64,000 nucleotides of DNA from Xanthomonas sp. DAR 80977 (lineage in GTDB: Bacteria; Pseudomonadota; Gammaproteobacteria; Xanthomonadales; Xanthomonadaceae): positions 3,479,001 to 3,543,000 of the forward strand of contig NZ_CP162487.1 of assembly GCF_041240605.1 (NCBI RefSeq). Direction: 5' to 3'. Position 1 is the stretch's first letter, and each line of letters begins with the position of its first letter. Shown one piece after another: positions 1 to 11,402 of the stretch. Under the pieces are notes generated by a model, which made no database searches, was not told the DNA's origin, and saw nothing but the letters and a program-made list of their open reading frames with translations. Both the position numbers and the translations under genes were made by a program.

Positions 1-1476
1 CATGCGCGCGCCGCGGCGCTGGCGCACGCGGCGATGCACCGCGTCGCGATGCAGGTAGCCGGCGCGCGGCCCCAGCCGGGTGCTGAAACCGTCGCACAGC
101 ATCCGCAACACCGTGTCGAAGCGCTCGCGCGGCAGCGCCGCGTACGGCCAGGCGCCGCGCACCATCGCGTACAGCGCGTCCTCGTCCCATTCCTGGCACG
201 CCACCTCGGCGACCAGCTGCTGCGCCAGCACGTCCAGCGGCGCGTCGAGGATGCGCAGCGCATCCAGTTCGCCGCGCCGCACGCAGTCGAGCAATGCCGC
301 GCATTCGACCAGATCGTCGCGCGATTGCGGGAACAGCCGCGCCTTCGGCGTGCCGCCGACGGCATGCCCGGAACGCCCGGCGCGCTGCAGGAAGCTGGCG
401 ATCGAGCGCGGCGAGCCGAGCTGGCACACCAGGTCCACGTCGCCGATGTCCAGGCCAAGCTCCAGCGATGCGGTGGCGACCAGCACCTGCAGCCCGCCGG
501 CCTTGAGCCGCTGCTCGGCGAGCAGCCGCGCCTCGCGCGCCAGGCTGCCGTGATGCGCCGCCACCGCGTCGTTGCCGAGCAGTTCGCCCAGGTGCCGCGC
601 GGTGCGCTCGGCCATGCGCCGGGTGTTGACGAACACCAGCGTGGTGCGATGCGCGCGCACCAGTTCGGCCAGGCGCGCGTACACCTGCTGCCACTGGTCG
701 TTGGACATGGTCACGCTGAGCGGCGTCGGCGGCAGCTCCAGCGCCAGGTCGCGGGCGCGCGCATAGCCGATGTCGACGATGGCGCAATCGGGCTCGCCGG
801 CATGCACCGCGTCGCTGCCGACCAGGAAGCGCGCGACCGCATCGATCGGTTTCTGCGTCGCCGACAGGCCGATGCGCAGCGGCGGCGTCGCGCACAGCTG
901 CTGCAGGCGCTGCAGCGACAGCGCCAGATGGCTGCCGCGCTTGTTCGCCGCCAGCGCGTGGATCTCGTCGACGATCACCGTGCGCACGTGGCGCAGCGCA
1001 GCGCGGCCGGACACCGAACCGAGCAGCACGTACAGCGACTCAGGCGTGGTCACCAGCACGTGCGGCGGCCGCCGCCGCGCCTGCGCGCGCTCGCGCTGCG
1101 GCGTGTCGCCGGTGCGCACCGCGGTGCGGATCTCCACATCGGGCAGGCCGAGCGCGGCCAGCTCGGCGCGAATGCCGGCCAGCGGCACCTCGAGATTGAG
1201 CCGGATATCGTTTGAAAGCGCTTTCAGCGGCGAGACGTACAGCACCTGGGTGCGATCGGCGAGCCCGCCATCGCGCAGGCCTTCACGCAACAAGGCATCG
1301 AGTGCGGCGAGAAACGCGGTCAGGGTCTTGCCGGAGCCGGTCGGCGCCGCCACCAGCGTATGCCGCCCGGCCTGGATCGCCGGCCACGCGGCCGCCTGCG
1401 CCGGCGTGGGCGCCGCGAAACAGCGCTCGAACCAGCGGGCGACGGCGGGATGGAAGCGTGCGTGCACGAACGACAT
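1..1476 (-). CDS. Lhr-like DEAD/DEAH-box helicase (5' part, truncated by window)
   Basis: Large superfamily 2 ATP-dependent helicase of the Lhr type, a family tied to DNA repair. The reading frame starts with ATG at 1476 (residues [16 protein letters not shown]) and stays open to the window edge, so 492 codons of a much longer protein are present. Visible motifs are Walker A (AAPTGSGKT), the DEIH Walker B box, the SAT motif III (LSATQKP) and motif VI (QRAGRSGH). These cover both RecA-like lobes; the winged-helix and C-terminal regions would lie outside. The ATG lies just after a 628-nt gene-poor gap. Whether it is the long Lhr or the shorter ligase-associated form cannot be decided from the part seen; the N-terminus favours Lhr. 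Confidence 0.9.
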   Translation of the reverse strand, partial: MSFVHARFHPAVARWFERCFAAPTPAQAAAWPAIQAGRHTLVAAPTGSGKTLTAFLAALDALLREGLRDGGLADRTQVLYVSPLKALSNDIRLNLEVPLAGIRAELAALGLPDVEIRTAVRTGDTPQRERAQARRRPPHVLVTTPESLYVLLGSVSGRAALRHVRTVIVDEIHALAANKRGSHLALSLQRLQQLCATPPLRIGLSATQKPIDAVARFLVGSDAVHAGEPDCAIVDIGYARARDLALELPPTPLSVTMSNDQWQQVYARLAELVRAHRTTLVFVNTRRMAERTARHLGELLGNDAVAAHHGSLAREARLLAEQRLKAGGLQVLVATASLELGLDIGDVDLVCQLGSPRSIASFLQRAGRSGHAVGGTPKARLFPQSRDDLVECAALLDCVRRGELDALRILDAPLDVLAQQLVAEVACQEWDEDALYAMVRGAWPYAALPRERFDTVLRMLCDGFSTRLGPRAGYLHRDAVHRRVRQRRGARM

Positions 1477-2104
1477 GCGGTCTCCTGCAGCGCGCCATTG
1501 CGATCGAATGCAATGCGGGCGGAAAGGTGGAAATGTCCCGATTGTCTTCACCGCGACAATCGCGTCAATGGCGCATGTGCAACATGGTGACGTTACCAAC
1601 TCGGATCAAGCGCGCATGCGCGGCGCAGCTGTTTTCAAGGGGTTTTCGGTTAATGGTTCAGTGAAAATCGCACTGTCTACCACGAGCACCGAGATGCGCG
1701 GTTATGTTGTCGATGACGTCACGCTTGCTCATCCAGTGTTTGCGGCAACGGACGTGAAACTCGCTTGGGGAGCCCTGCATGCAGCATGGCAGCATGATCG
1801 GACAGCAGCGTCGGTACCGACGCACGAACGCATTCGCGGCGCATGTCGATGCGCTGGCGACGGCATTGCGAAGCGAACGCATCGCCTGCGATGGCCGCCG
1901 TGCACGAGTGCGTCTCGCAGCATGCGCGCGCGGCACCGGCATATGCGTGCGCCACGTCGGCACTGGCGCAGGCGGCCTCTTCACTTCCTCCATCCGCACG
2001 CCATCGGCGATGCGGTGGTCCTGCGTCGACTGCAACCGTTCACTTCGTCACTAGCCAAGTCACCTCAGCCAAGTCACTTCGTCACCAGCCAAGGAGCATC
2101 AGCG
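1477..2104. other. Gene-poor intergenic region between lhr-like gene and DUF3175 gene
   Basis: No convincing gene was found. Open frames here have no recognisable protein character and continue out of neighbouring genes. The stretch around 1500-1800 is richer in A/T than the surrounding genes, as expected for the two divergent promoters. Just before the DUF3175 gene, a phrase (tcacttcgtcac[t/c]agccaag) occurs twice, at about 2040-2058 and 2074-2092, with a partial copy between them. The last copy abuts the ribosome binding site AAGGAG at 2091-2096. Confidence 0.5.
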
Positions 2105-2422
2105 ATGGCACACAGCAGCTCGAATATTTCCACCGCCCACTGGGTCCAGCGCGTCACCGAGAGCAGCGATGCGCTGGACCTCACCCCCAGCGTGTTCGAA
2201 CGCGACGATCCGGTCTCCATCGCGCGTTCGCTCAAGCACTCCGCCGACCAGAGCGCGCGGCGCCGCACCGGTCCCTACCGCTCGGCGATGTCGATGCTGA
2301 CCTTCTACATCAACCGCGCCGGCAAGCAGCTGCCGGCGCAGCGTCGCGCGGTGCTGGAACAGGCCAAGGACGAACTGCGCAGCCTGTACGGCAAGCCGCG
2401 CAAGGGCGGCGCCGCGGGTTGA
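2105..2422 (+). CDS. DUF3175 domain protein
   Basis: Small protein (105 aa) of the DUF3175 family, whose role is unknown. The conserved core is visible: a domain ending SIARSLKHSADQ, then a run rich in Arg and Ser, then a block starting YRSAMSMLTFYINRAG and a C-terminal amphipathic stretch with LEQAKDELR. The start at 2105 is supported by AAGGAG at 2091-2096, eight bases upstream. There is no signal peptide or membrane segment, and the net charge is positive. It stands alone between the helicase gene and the GAF-EAL gene. The much longer frame that reaches back to 770 in the same phase has no protein character before 2105. Confidence 0.85.
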   Translation: MAHSSSNISTAHWVQRVTESSDALDLTPSVFERDDPVSIARSLKHSADQSARRRTGPYRSAMSMLTFYINRAGKQLPAQRRAVLEQAKDELRSLYGKPRKGGAAG

Positions 2423-2541
2423 GCGCCGCGGCCCGGCCTGCGGCGGGGCAGCGTGATGGGCGCGGCACTTCCGTGCTTCGCTAGCGCAACCCCGGCGCAT
2501 TCCGATTGCCCTGCGCAGAAACATAGGCGCATGATCCCGGC

Positions 2542-3915
2542 ATGATCAAGGAACCCGACCTTTCGGACTGGGTCCAGCGCCCCGCCGATGCCACGGCCGA
2601 GCGCGGTCCCGTCGCCTCGGCGATGAGCGAGGATGCCTTGCTGCTGTCGCGGATCATCCTCGCCCAGGGCGAGATCGCCGCCGCCGGCAGCGATCCGCTG
2701 CAGGTGGTCGACGTGGTGACCCGCCGCGCGCAGGAGCTGACCCGCTCCACCGGCGCGGTGGTGGAAATGCGCGACGGCAACGACATGCTGTACTGGTCGG
2801 CCAGCGGCATCGCCGAGCAGCACCTTGGCCTGCGCCTGCCCAGCGACGGCAGCCTGTCCGGGCTGTGCATGCGCAGCGGCCAGGTGCTGCAATGCGACGA
2901 TTCGGAAGAGGACCCGCGGGTCAATCTGCAGGCCTGCCGCAAGGTCGGCCTGCGCTCGATGCTGGTGGTGCCGCTCAGCTACGGCGATCGCGGCATCGGC
3001 GTGCTCAAGGTGATGTCGCCGTACCGCTGCAGCTATACCGCGCAGGACGTGCGCACGCTGGAGATGCTGGCGACCCTGGTCGGCGCGACCCTGGCGCTGG
3101 CGATGGACCGCGCCGCGCTGCAGACCGACATCGCGCGGCGCCAGAACGCGGAGAAGCATGCGTTCCGCGAGAAGGCGGCGATCGCCACCCGCATCCGCGA
3201 GGTGGTCGCCAACGGACGCCTGCAGATCGCGACCCAGCCGGTGCTGGCGCTGTCCTCGCAGCGCATCGTCGGGGTCGAGGCCTTGTCGCGCTTTCCCTCC
3301 AATCCCGCGCTGCCGCCGCTGCGCTGGTTCGACGACGCCGGCCGGGTCGGGCTGGCGCTGGAACTGGAGCTGGCCGCGGCAGGCAAGGCGCTGCAGCTGC
3401 TGGCGCAGTTGCCGGCGCCGCTGTACCTGGCGATCAACGTCTCCGCGCAGACCCTGCTGCACCCGCGGCTGGAGGCGCTGCTGCATGGCCACGACCTGTC
3501 GCGGGTGGTGCTGGAAATCACCGAGCAGTTGCAGGCGCCGGACTATCCGCGCCTGTCCGAGCATATCGGCGCGCTGCAGCGGCAGGGCCTGCGCATCGCC
3601 CTGGACGACGCCGGCACCGGCTTCGCCAGCCTGCGCCACCTGCTGCACCTGTCGCCGGACATCATCAAGCTGGACCTGACCCTGACCCGCGGCATCGACG
3701 CCGAACCGCGGCGCCAGCGGCTGGCGCTGGCGATCCTGTCCTTCGCCGCGGAAACCGACGCCAGCGTGATCGTCGAAGGCATCGAGACCGAGAGCGAACT
3801 GGCCACGCTGCAGGCGCTGGGCGCGCGCTTCGGGCAAGGCTACCAGCTGGCGCAGCCGGGACCGCTGTCGGTGCATCTGGCGCGCTATCCGGTGATCGGC
3901 GACGAGCCGGGCTGA
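2542..3915 (+). CDS. GAF-EAL domain protein, putative c-di-GMP phosphodiesterase
   Basis: Cytoplasmic two-domain signalling protein of 457 aa with no membrane segment. A GAF sensor domain lies at about residues 40-190, followed by a short helix and an EAL domain at about 220-445. EAL-type residues are present: E246-A-L, N299 (INVS), E325 (LEITE), D355-D356 in DDAGTGFASL, K376 (DIIKLD) and E412 (VEGIE). The family linearises cyclic di-GMP. DDAG replaces the usual DDFG, and the last motif reads GQGYQLAQP, so loop 6 and the C-terminal strand are slightly diverged; activity is likely but unproven. The GAF ligand is unknown. It is a single gene followed by a REP-like palindrome, and no partner response regulator is nearby. 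Confidence 0.9.
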   Translation: MIKEPDLSDWVQRPADATAERGPVASAMSEDALLLSRIILAQGEIAAAGSDPLQVVDVVTRRAQELTRSTGAVVEMRDGNDMLYWSASGIAEQHLGLRLPSDGSLSGLCMRSGQVLQCDDSEEDPRVNLQACRKVGLRSMLVVPLSYGDRGIGVLKVMSPYRCSYTAQDVRTLEMLATLVGATLALAMDRAALQTDIARRQNAEKHAFREKAAIATRIREVVANGRLQIATQPVLALSSQRIVGVEALSRFPSNPALPPLRWFDDAGRVGLALELELAAAGKALQLLAQLPAPLYLAINVSAQTLLHPRLEALLHGHDLSRVVLEITEQLQAPDYPRLSEHIGALQRQGLRIALDDAGTGFASLRHLLHLSPDIIKLDLTLTRGIDAEPRRQRLALAILSFAAETDASVIVEGIETESELATLQALGARFGQGYQLAQPGPLSVHLARYPVIGDEPG

Positions 3916-3953
3916 GCGCGCGGCGCGCCTCGTCAAAGCATCTGGATCGCTGT

Positions 3954-4025
3954 TGTAGGAGCGGCTTCAGCCGCGACCTGGCATGACCAGGAAAGGCCCC
4001 GGTCGCGGCTGAAGCCGCTCCTACA
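3954..4025. repeat. REP-like palindrome with perfect 25-bp arms
   Basis: Arms at 3954-3978 and 4001-4025 are exact reverse complements; the left arm begins TGTAGGAGCGGCTTCAGCCG. The loop is 22 nt. It lies between two convergent genes, the GAF-EAL gene (+) and pnp (-). Sequences of this kind are widespread extragenic palindromes in xanthomonads and pseudomonads. It could form an mRNA 3'-end hairpin for either gene, but it lacks a following T run. Confidence 0.85.
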
Positions 4026-4058
4026 GGGAGCGTGGCCTCGCGCGCCAACGCCGCACAT

Positions 4059-4088
4059 GAAAAAAGCGGGCCGAAGCCCGCTTTTTCC
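4059..4088 (-). terminator. Rho-independent terminator of pnp
   Basis: On the minus strand a GC-rich hairpin AGCGGGCTTCGGCCCGCT is followed by a run of T (read from the plus strand as aaaaaagcggg...cccgctttttcc). It lies 27 nt after the pnp stop and is a classical intrinsic terminator for the rpsO-pnp transcript. Confidence 0.9.
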
Positions 4089-4114
4089 TTGGTGCAGCGT
4101 TGGACGCCGACGGC

Positions 4115-6223
<2,109 letters not shown>

Positions 6224-6341
6224 GGGGTTTCCTTGGATGATGCTGTCTTCGAATGGACCGCTGACGGCCCATGCCGCTGGCGGGTGGCCGGGAGGATCCG
6301 GCCGGCGGCGCGGAGCATTCCCCGGGCCACGGTACTACCCA

Positions 6342-6374
6342 AAACAAAACCGCGGCGCATCACTGCGCCGCGGT
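6342..6374 (-). terminator. Hairpin terminator between rpsO and pnp
   Basis: Perfect 11-bp stem (6349-6359 with 6364-6374) and a 4-nt loop. On the minus strand it is followed by TTTTGTTTT. It sits 13 nt after the rpsO stop. It probably terminates most rpsO transcripts and lets some read through into pnp. Confidence 0.85.
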
Positions 6375-6387
6375 GGGGTTCGTTGCC

Positions 6388-6648
6388 TCAGCGACGCAGG
6401 CCGAGCTTCTCGATCAGCGCCTTGTAGCGCTCGCCATCCTTCTTCTTCAGGTAGTCGAGCAGGCTGCGACGGCGGTTGACCATCTGCAGCAGGCCGCGGC
6501 GGCTGTGGTGGTCCTTCTTGTGGGTCTTGAAGTGGCCGGTCAGCAGCTCGATGCGGGCGGTCAGCAGGGCGACCTGCACTTCCGGGGAACCGGTATCGGC
6601 GGCGCCGCGCTTGTTTTCTTCGATGACTTTCTGGGTGTCGACGGACAT
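6388..6648 (-). CDS. rpsO: 30S ribosomal protein S15
   Basis: Primary 16S rRNA-binding protein of the small subunit, 86 aa, the standard length. The sequence [15 protein letters not shown], then [16 protein letters not shown] and the central [12 protein letters not shown] block, is diagnostic for S15. It lies between truB and pnp in the conserved truB-rpsO-pnp order. The 223-nt gap upstream probably holds its promoter and a translational autoregulation leader; no clear pseudoknot could be assigned by eye. Confidence 0.98.
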   Translation of the reverse strand: MSVDTQKVIEENKRGAADTGSPEVQVALLTARIELLTGHFKTHKKDHHSRRGLLQMVNRRRSLLDYLKKKDGERYKALIEKLGLRR

Positions 6649-6871
6649 GGTGTGTTTTCTCTGAAGATGCGGGGCCGGCAGGAACGTGCTGATGACGCAC
6701 CGCCTGGCTCGCCGATTGCGAAGGATTGCGCCGAAGCGCAGGGATGCCGTAAAGGCCGCGGAATTGTACCGGTCCCTGCCCTGGCGAACAAGGCGTTAAC
6801 ACGGCGTCACGGTTCAGCCTGGCGCCCAAGCCGCCAGTTCGGGGCCGCCGGTGCGCGCGGCGCAGCCCGGA

Positions 6872-7798
6872 TCAGAGATTGAACATGCGCTGCGGCGCCA
6901 GCAGCCCGCTGTCGTCGACCTGGCCCAGCCCCAGCGGCACGCCGTCGGCGCCGAACACCGCGACCGCGCCCGGCGCCCAGGCGGCCTCGCGCAGGCGCTG
7001 GCCCATGCGAAAGCGCTGCGCCGCAGCATGGTCCAGGCGCAGCGGCGGGAAATCGGCCAGGCCGGCGGCCAGCGGCAGCAGCAGCGCCTCCAGCGCCGCC
7101 GGATCCTGCGCGGCCAGGCGCTGCAGCTGCTCCAGGGTCGCCATCCGCGGCTCCCGGAACGGCTCCACCCACAGCCGCCGCAGCCCGGCGATATGCGCGC
7201 CGCAGCCCAGCGCCTCGCCCAGGTCGCGGGCCAGGCTGCGGATATAGGTGCCGGAGCCGCAGGCCACGTGCAGGCGCAGGCGCTCGCCCACGTGCTCCAG
7301 CACCTCGATGGCGTGCACCTCGACCTCGCGCTCCGGCGCCTCGATCGCCTCGCCGCGGCGCGCCTTCGCGTACAGCGGCTCGCCGCCCTGCTTGAGCGCC
7401 GAATAGATCGGCGCGCGCTGGCGGATGCGCCCGCGCAGCGGCGCCAGCGCCGCCTGCAGGGTCGCCGCATCGATCGGCGGTACCGGCCGGGTGCGCAGCA
7501 CCGCGCCATCGGCATCGTCGCTGTCGGTGCTCACCCCGAGCACGATCTCGGCCTCGTAGGCCTTGGCCGAGCCCAGCAGCAGCCCGGCCAGCTTGGTCGC
7601 CTCGCCGAAGCACAGCGGCAGCAGGCCGGTGGCCAGCGGGTCCAGGCTGCCGGTATGGCCGCCCTTCTCCGCACGGAACAGCCGCCGCGCCGCTTGCAGC
7701 GCGGCGTTGGAACTCATGCCGGCCGGCTTGTCGAGCAGCACGATGCCGTCGAGGCGGCGGAAGGAAATGCGTGGCAGTCGGGGGCCGAAGACGGGCAT
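6872..7798 (-). CDS. truB: tRNA pseudouridine(55) synthase
   Basis: Makes pseudouridine 55 in the T loop of tRNAs. It has 308 aa. The catalytic aspartate is D53 in [11 protein letters not shown]. The [15 protein letters not shown] strand, [14 protein letters not shown] motif and C-terminal extension are all typical. The start ATG at 7798 gives the usual N-terminus ([20 protein letters not shown]). The same frame stays open far upstream, through rbfA and into infB, but that part is a shadow. It follows rbfA after 260 nt that carry a heptamer array. Confidence 0.96.
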   Translation of the reverse strand: MPVFGPRLPRISFRRLDGIVLLDKPAGMSSNAALQAARRLFRAEKGGHTGSLDPLATGLLPLCFGEATKLAGLLLGSAKAYEAEIVLGVSTDSDDADGAVLRTRPVPPIDAATLQAALAPLRGRIRQRAPIYSALKQGGEPLYAKARRGEAIEAPEREVEVHAIEVLEHVGERLRLHVACGSGTYIRSLARDLGEALGCGAHIAGLRRLWVEPFREPRMATLEQLQRLAAQDPAALEALLLPLAAGLADFPPLRLDHAAAQRFRMGQRLREAAWAPGAVAVFGADGVPLGLGQVDDSGLLAPQRMFNL

Positions 7799-7813
7799 GG
7801 GGTTGGAAGCTGG

Positions 7814-7890
7814 GGGATTCGGGATTCGGGATTCGGGATTCGGGAATCGGGAATCGGGAATCGGGAATCGGGAATCGGGAATCGGGAATC
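7814..7890. repeat. Array of eleven heptamers (GGGATTC x4, GGGAATC x7)
   Basis: Seventy-seven bases made of eleven exact 7-nt units: four GGGATTC, then seven GGGAATC. It lies 15 nt upstream of the truB start codon, in the rbfA-truB gap. The same heptamers occur at five or more other intergenic sites in the window. It is followed by a 9-bp hairpin at 7900-7920. Confidence 0.95.
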
Positions 7891-7899
7891 GAACGGTAA

Positions 7900-7920
7900 G
7901 GCCTGCGATCGTCGCAGGCC
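7900..7920. other. Short perfect stem-loop upstream of truB
   Basis: Arms GGCCTGCGA (7900-7908) and TCGCAGGCC (7912-7920) with a 3-nt loop. No T run follows on either strand, so it looks like an mRNA structure in the rbfA-truB spacer and not a terminator. The spacer 7921-8058 holds nothing else recognisable. Confidence 0.55.
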
Positions 7921-8058
7921 AGGAGGGAAAACAGCCGATGCCGAAGGATAGGTCGGCTACACAGGCAAGGCTGCGGAGCACGACGCGAACACGGTTGGCC
8001 TGCGGTGCGCCCAACACGACGCACGGCGCCGATGCGATCGCACCGGCGGCAACGCGAC

Positions 8059-8463
8059 TCAGGCTTTCGGCGGGACCGCGTCGCCGTCGCTGTCGCCCTC
8101 GGCGTCTTCCGGCTGCTGCAGTTCCGGCATGTCGCGCAGCAGGTTGTCGATGCGCTCGCCGCGGTCGACCGAATCGTCGTAGTGGAAATGCAGTTCGGGC
8201 ACGTGGCGCAGCTTCATCGCCCGCGCCAGTTCGCTGCGCAGTTGCGGGGCCAGTTCCTTCAGGCCCTTGACCGCCTCGGCCGAGCGCTCCTGCATCAGCG
8301 CGGTGACGAACACCTTGGCATGGGCCAGGTCGCGGGTGACCTCGACATCGGAAACGCTGACCGACGGCAGGCCGTGATCGCGCACGGCCGAGTGCACGAT
8401 CGTGCCCAGGTCGCGGCGGATCTGCGCGGAAACTCGATCGGTACGGTGGAAAGTCTTGGGCAC
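8059..8463 (-). CDS. rbfA: 30S ribosome-binding factor A
   Basis: Cold-shock ribosome assembly factor that binds the 30S subunit and helps 16S rRNA 5' maturation. It has 134 aa. The KH-like fold is seen in [16 protein letters not shown], the [19 protein letters not shown] strand and the [17 protein letters not shown] signature. The start is GTG at 8463, which gives (M)[10 protein letters not shown], the normal N-terminus; an upstream ATG would add about 37 unlikely residues. No strong ribosome binding site is visible. It sits in the nusA-infB-rbfA-truB operon. The acidic tail ([10 protein letters not shown]) is variable in the family. Confidence 0.96.
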   Translation of the reverse strand: MPKTFHRTDRVSAQIRRDLGTIVHSAVRDHGLPSVSVSDVEVTRDLAHAKVFVTALMQERSAEAVKGLKELAPQLRSELARAMKLRHVPELHFHYDDSVDRGERIDNLLRDMPELQQPEDAEGDSDGDAVPPKA

Positions 8464-8564
8464 AGGAATTCGCGATTGGAAAAGGGGTGGAATGGAGAGC
8501 GGAACTGAAGCCATCGGAGCTCCCGCCCCGATGGCTCGATGAGGACTCGGGGCCGGGATCCAAC

Positions 8565-8592
8565 GAATCCCCACTCCCGACTCCCCAATCCC
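8565..8592. repeat. Degenerate four-unit heptamer array between infB and rbfA
   Basis: Four units, gaatccc, cactccc, gactccc and caatccc, lie seven bases past the infB stop. They are diverged members of the heptamer family seen at 7814-7890 and elsewhere. A separate 8-bp stem (GCCATCGG / CCGATGGC, about 8511-8537) lies in the same 135-nt gap. Confidence 0.8.
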
Positions 8593-8598
8593 GGCTCC

Positions 8599-11307
8599 TT
8601 ACAGCGTGCGCTGCACTTCGATGCGCTCGAAGCACTCGATCTGGTCGCCCGGCTTGACGTCGTTGTAGGCCTTCACGCCGATGCCGCACTCGGTGCCGTT
8701 GCGCACCTCGTCGACGTTCTCCTTGAAGCGACGCAGCGATTCCAGCTCGCCCTCGAACACCACGGTGTTGTCGCGCAGCACGCGGATCGGCTTGTTGCGC
8801 TTGACGATGCCCTCCACCACCATGCAGCCGGCGACCGCGCCGAACTTGGAGCTGCGGAACACGTCGCGCACTTCGGCGGTACCGATGATCTCTTCGCGGA
8901 TTTCCACGCCGAGCAGACCGGACGCCACCTGCTTCACCTGGTCGATCACGTCGTAGATGATCGAGAAGTAGCGCAGGTCCACGCCGTTGGTCTCGATGAT
9001 GCGCCGCGCCGAAGCGTCGGCACGCACGTTGAAGCCGATCACCGTGGCCTTGGAGGCCAGCGCCGAGTTCGCATCGGACTCGGTGATGCCGCCGACGCCG
9101 GAGTGGATCACGTTGATGCGGATCTGCTCGTTGGACAGGGCCACCAGCGACTGCTTCAGCGCTTCCACCGAACCCTGCACGTCGGCCTTGATCACCAGGT
9201 TCAGCGACAGCTGGCCTTCGCCCTTGCCGAGCTGCGACATGATGTCTTCCATGCGGCTGCCCGCCGAGGACACCAGGCGCGATTCGCGGCGCTTGGTCTC
9301 GCGCTGCTGCGCCACGTCCTTGGCCAGGCGCTCGTCGTCGACCACGACGAAGTCGTCGCCGGCATCCGGCACGCCGGACAGGCCCAGCACCTGCACCGGG
9401 ATCGACGGGCCCGCCTCGGACGGCTGGCCGCCGGTCTCGTCGAACAGCGCACGCACGCGGCCGTACTGCACGCCGCACACCAGGTAGTCGCCCTTCTTCA
9501 GGCTGCCCTGCTGCACCAGCACCGTCGCCACCGGGCCGCGGCCCTTGTCCAGCGAGGATTCGATCACCACGCCGCTGGCGCGGCCGTCGAACACCGCCTT
9601 CAGTTCCAGCACTTCGGCCTGCAGCGAGATCGCGTCGAGCAGCGTGTCGATGCCCGCGCCGGTCTTGGCCGAGACTTCGACGAACTGGGTGTCGCCGCCG
9701 AATTCCTCGGCGACCACGTCCTGCGAGAGCAGTTCGTTCTTGACCCGCAGCGGATCGGCGCCGGACTTGTCGATCTTGTTGACCGCCACGATCAGCGGCA
9801 CGCCGGCCGCCTTGGCGTGCTTGACCGCCTCGATCGTCTGCGGCATCACGCCGTCGTCGGCCGCCACCACCAGCACCACGATGTCGGTCAGCTTGGCGCC
9901 GCGCGCGCGCATCGAGGTGAAGGCCGCATGGCCCGGGGTGTCCAGGAAGCTGATGACGCCGCGGTCGGTTTCGACGTGGTAGGCGCCGATGTGCTGGGTG
10001 ATGCCGCCGGCTTCGCCGGAGGCGACCTTGGTGCGGCGGATGTAGTCCAGCAGCGAGGTCTTGCCGTGGTCGACGTGGCCCATGATGGTGACCACCGGCG
10101 GACGCGGGCGCTTCTCGCCCTGCGTGTCCTCGGTGTGCGCCAGCAGCGCGTCCTCGGCGTCGGCGCTGCCCGCGCGCACCGGCTTGTGGCCGAGCTCTTC
10201 GGTGATCAGCGCCGCGGTGTCGTGGTCGATGGACTGGGTGATGGTGGCCATCACGCCCATCTTGAACAGCGCCTTGACCACGTCGCCGCCCTTCAGCGCG
10301 AGCTTCTGCGCCAGGTCGGCCACGGTGATCGTGTCGCCGATCGCCACTTCGCGCACCACCGGTGCGGTCGGGCGCTCGAAGCCGTGCGAGCCGCCGCCGC
10401 TGCGCGACGGTTCCGGCTGGCGGCGGCCGCCGCTGTTGCCGCCACGCGGCTTGCCGCGCACGTTGGAACGGCGCGCGCGATCGGCCGCGGACAGGTGCAG
10501 CTGGCCGGCGAAGCGGCTGGTGCTGTCGTCGTCCTCGACGCCGGCGACCATCACGTGCGAGCCGCGGGTCTTGTGCTTGTTGCCGGCGTTGCGGTCGTCG
10601 CTGCGCGGCGCGGCCGGCTTCGGCGGATGGTGCGGCGCGGTGGCCGGGCGCGGCGCGCGCGGCGCGGCGGCGCCCGTGGCGGCACCGGCATTCGGCGTTG
10701 TCGCGGCGGCAGGCGCAGCGGCGGCGACCGGCGGCGGTGCCGACTCGGCTTCCGCCGCGGCCTGCGCGGCCTTGCGCTCGGCTTCCACGCGGTCGCGCGC
10801 ATCCTGCTCGGCCTGGCGCTTGCGCTCGATTTCCTCGGCGCGCGCACGGTCCTGCTCGGCGAGCTTCTGCTGTTCGGCCAGATTGCGCTGCTTGGAGGCT
10901 TCCAGCTTGCGCAGGATCTCGGCACGCTCGTCATCCACCCGTCCGCCCGACGACGTCCCGGCGCGCTCGGCGGCCAGATCCTCGGCCGTCTTCACGTAGG
11001 TGCGCTTTTGCCGGACCTCGACGTTGACCGTGGTCTTGCTGCGGCCGGCGCTGACCGTCACTTCCTGCAGCTTGCGCCGGTTCAGGGTGATCTTCTTCGG
11101 CGCGGCCTGGGCTTCTTCCTCGACCGGCTTGTCGGTCTTGCCGTGGGTACGGCGCAGGAAGCCGAGCAGCTTCATCTTTTCGGTACTGGTCACGACCTGG
11201 TCGGGACCGCTGAACTTCATTCCGGCCTCGGCCAGTTGAACCAGCAGTTTATCGACCGGCGTGTTCACCAGTTCGGCCAGCTTACGGATGGTGGTTTGCT
11301 GCGACAT
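8599..11307 (-). CDS. infB: Translation initiation factor IF-2
   Basis: GTPase that places fMet-tRNA on the 30S subunit and promotes subunit joining. It has 902 aa, a long-form IF-2. The N-terminal IF2N domain ([15 protein letters not shown]) is followed by a charged Lys/Glu/Ala-rich linker (residues about 75-310) and a second IF2N-like block ([22 protein letters not shown]). The GTPase has G1 [10 protein letters not shown]3 DTPGHAAF and G4 NKIDKS. Domains II-IV follow, with [12 protein letters not shown] near the C-terminus. It is downstream of nusA (95-nt gap), upstream of rbfA, and about 2.4 kb from the initiator tRNA that it uses. Confidence 0.98.
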   Translation of the reverse strand: MSQQTTIRKLAELVNTPVDKLLVQLAEAGMKFSGPDQVVTSTEKMKLLGFLRRTHGKTDKPVEEEAQAAPKKITLNRRKLQEVTVSAGRSKTTVNVEVRQKRTYVKTAEDLAAERAGTSSGGRVDDERAEILRKLEASKQRNLAEQQKLAEQDRARAEEIERKRQAEQDARDRVEAERKAAQAAAEAESAPPPVAAAAPAAATTPNAGAATGAAAPRAPRPATAPHHPPKPAAPRSDDRNAGNKHKTRGSHVMVAGVEDDDSTSRFAGQLHLSAADRARRSNVRGKPRGGNSGGRRQPEPSRSGGGSHGFERPTAPVVREVAIGDTITVADLAQKLALKGGDVVKALFKMGVMATITQSIDHDTAALITEELGHKPVRAGSADAEDALLAHTEDTQGEKRPRPPVVTIMGHVDHGKTSLLDYIRRTKVASGEAGGITQHIGAYHVETDRGVISFLDTPGHAAFTSMRARGAKLTDIVVLVVAADDGVMPQTIEAVKHAKAAGVPLIVAVNKIDKSGADPLRVKNELLSQDVVAEEFGGDTQFVEVSAKTGAGIDTLLDAISLQAEVLELKAVFDGRASGVVIESSLDKGRGPVATVLVQQGSLKKGDYLVCGVQYGRVRALFDETGGQPSEAGPSIPVQVLGLSGVPDAGDDFVVVDDERLAKDVAQQRETKRRESRLVSSAGSRMEDIMSQLGKGEGQLSLNLVIKADVQGSVEALKQSLVALSNEQIRINVIHSGVGGITESDANSALASKATVIGFNVRADASARRIIETNGVDLRYFSIIYDVIDQVKQVASGLLGVEIREEIIGTAEVRDVFRSSKFGAVAGCMVVEGIVKRNKPIRVLRDNTVVFEGELESLRRFKENVDEVRNGTECGIGVKAYNDVKPGDQIECFERIEVQRTL

Positions 11308-11402
11308 TCGGATCCTATGATCTGGTTGGCGCCCCCTCGCCGCGTGCGAAGGTAGCGCGGATTCTAAGCCCTGATCGGTTCAGGGCGGCGTTCATCGCTG
11401 AC

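Noticed and set aside
34..1215. 393-codon plus-strand frame at the window start
   Set aside because: Opposite a clear Lhr-type helicase with all SF2 motifs; no protein family character.
7814..7890. CRISPR array
   Set aside because: Units are 7 nt and contiguous with no spacers; it is a simple heptamer repeat.
8464..8574. Longer rbfA start at ATG 8574
   Set aside because: The added residues are not RbfA-like and cover the hairpin and heptamer spacer; GTG at 8463 gives the family N-terminus.
6872..9478. 868-codon minus frame covering truB, rbfA and part of infB
   Set aside because: Only the last 308 codons (truB) have protein character; the rest runs out of phase through rbfA and infB and a heptamer array.
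8539..11355. 938-codon plus-strand frame opposite infB
   Set aside because: Same shadow effect; low-complexity composition and no start signal, and infB covers the region.
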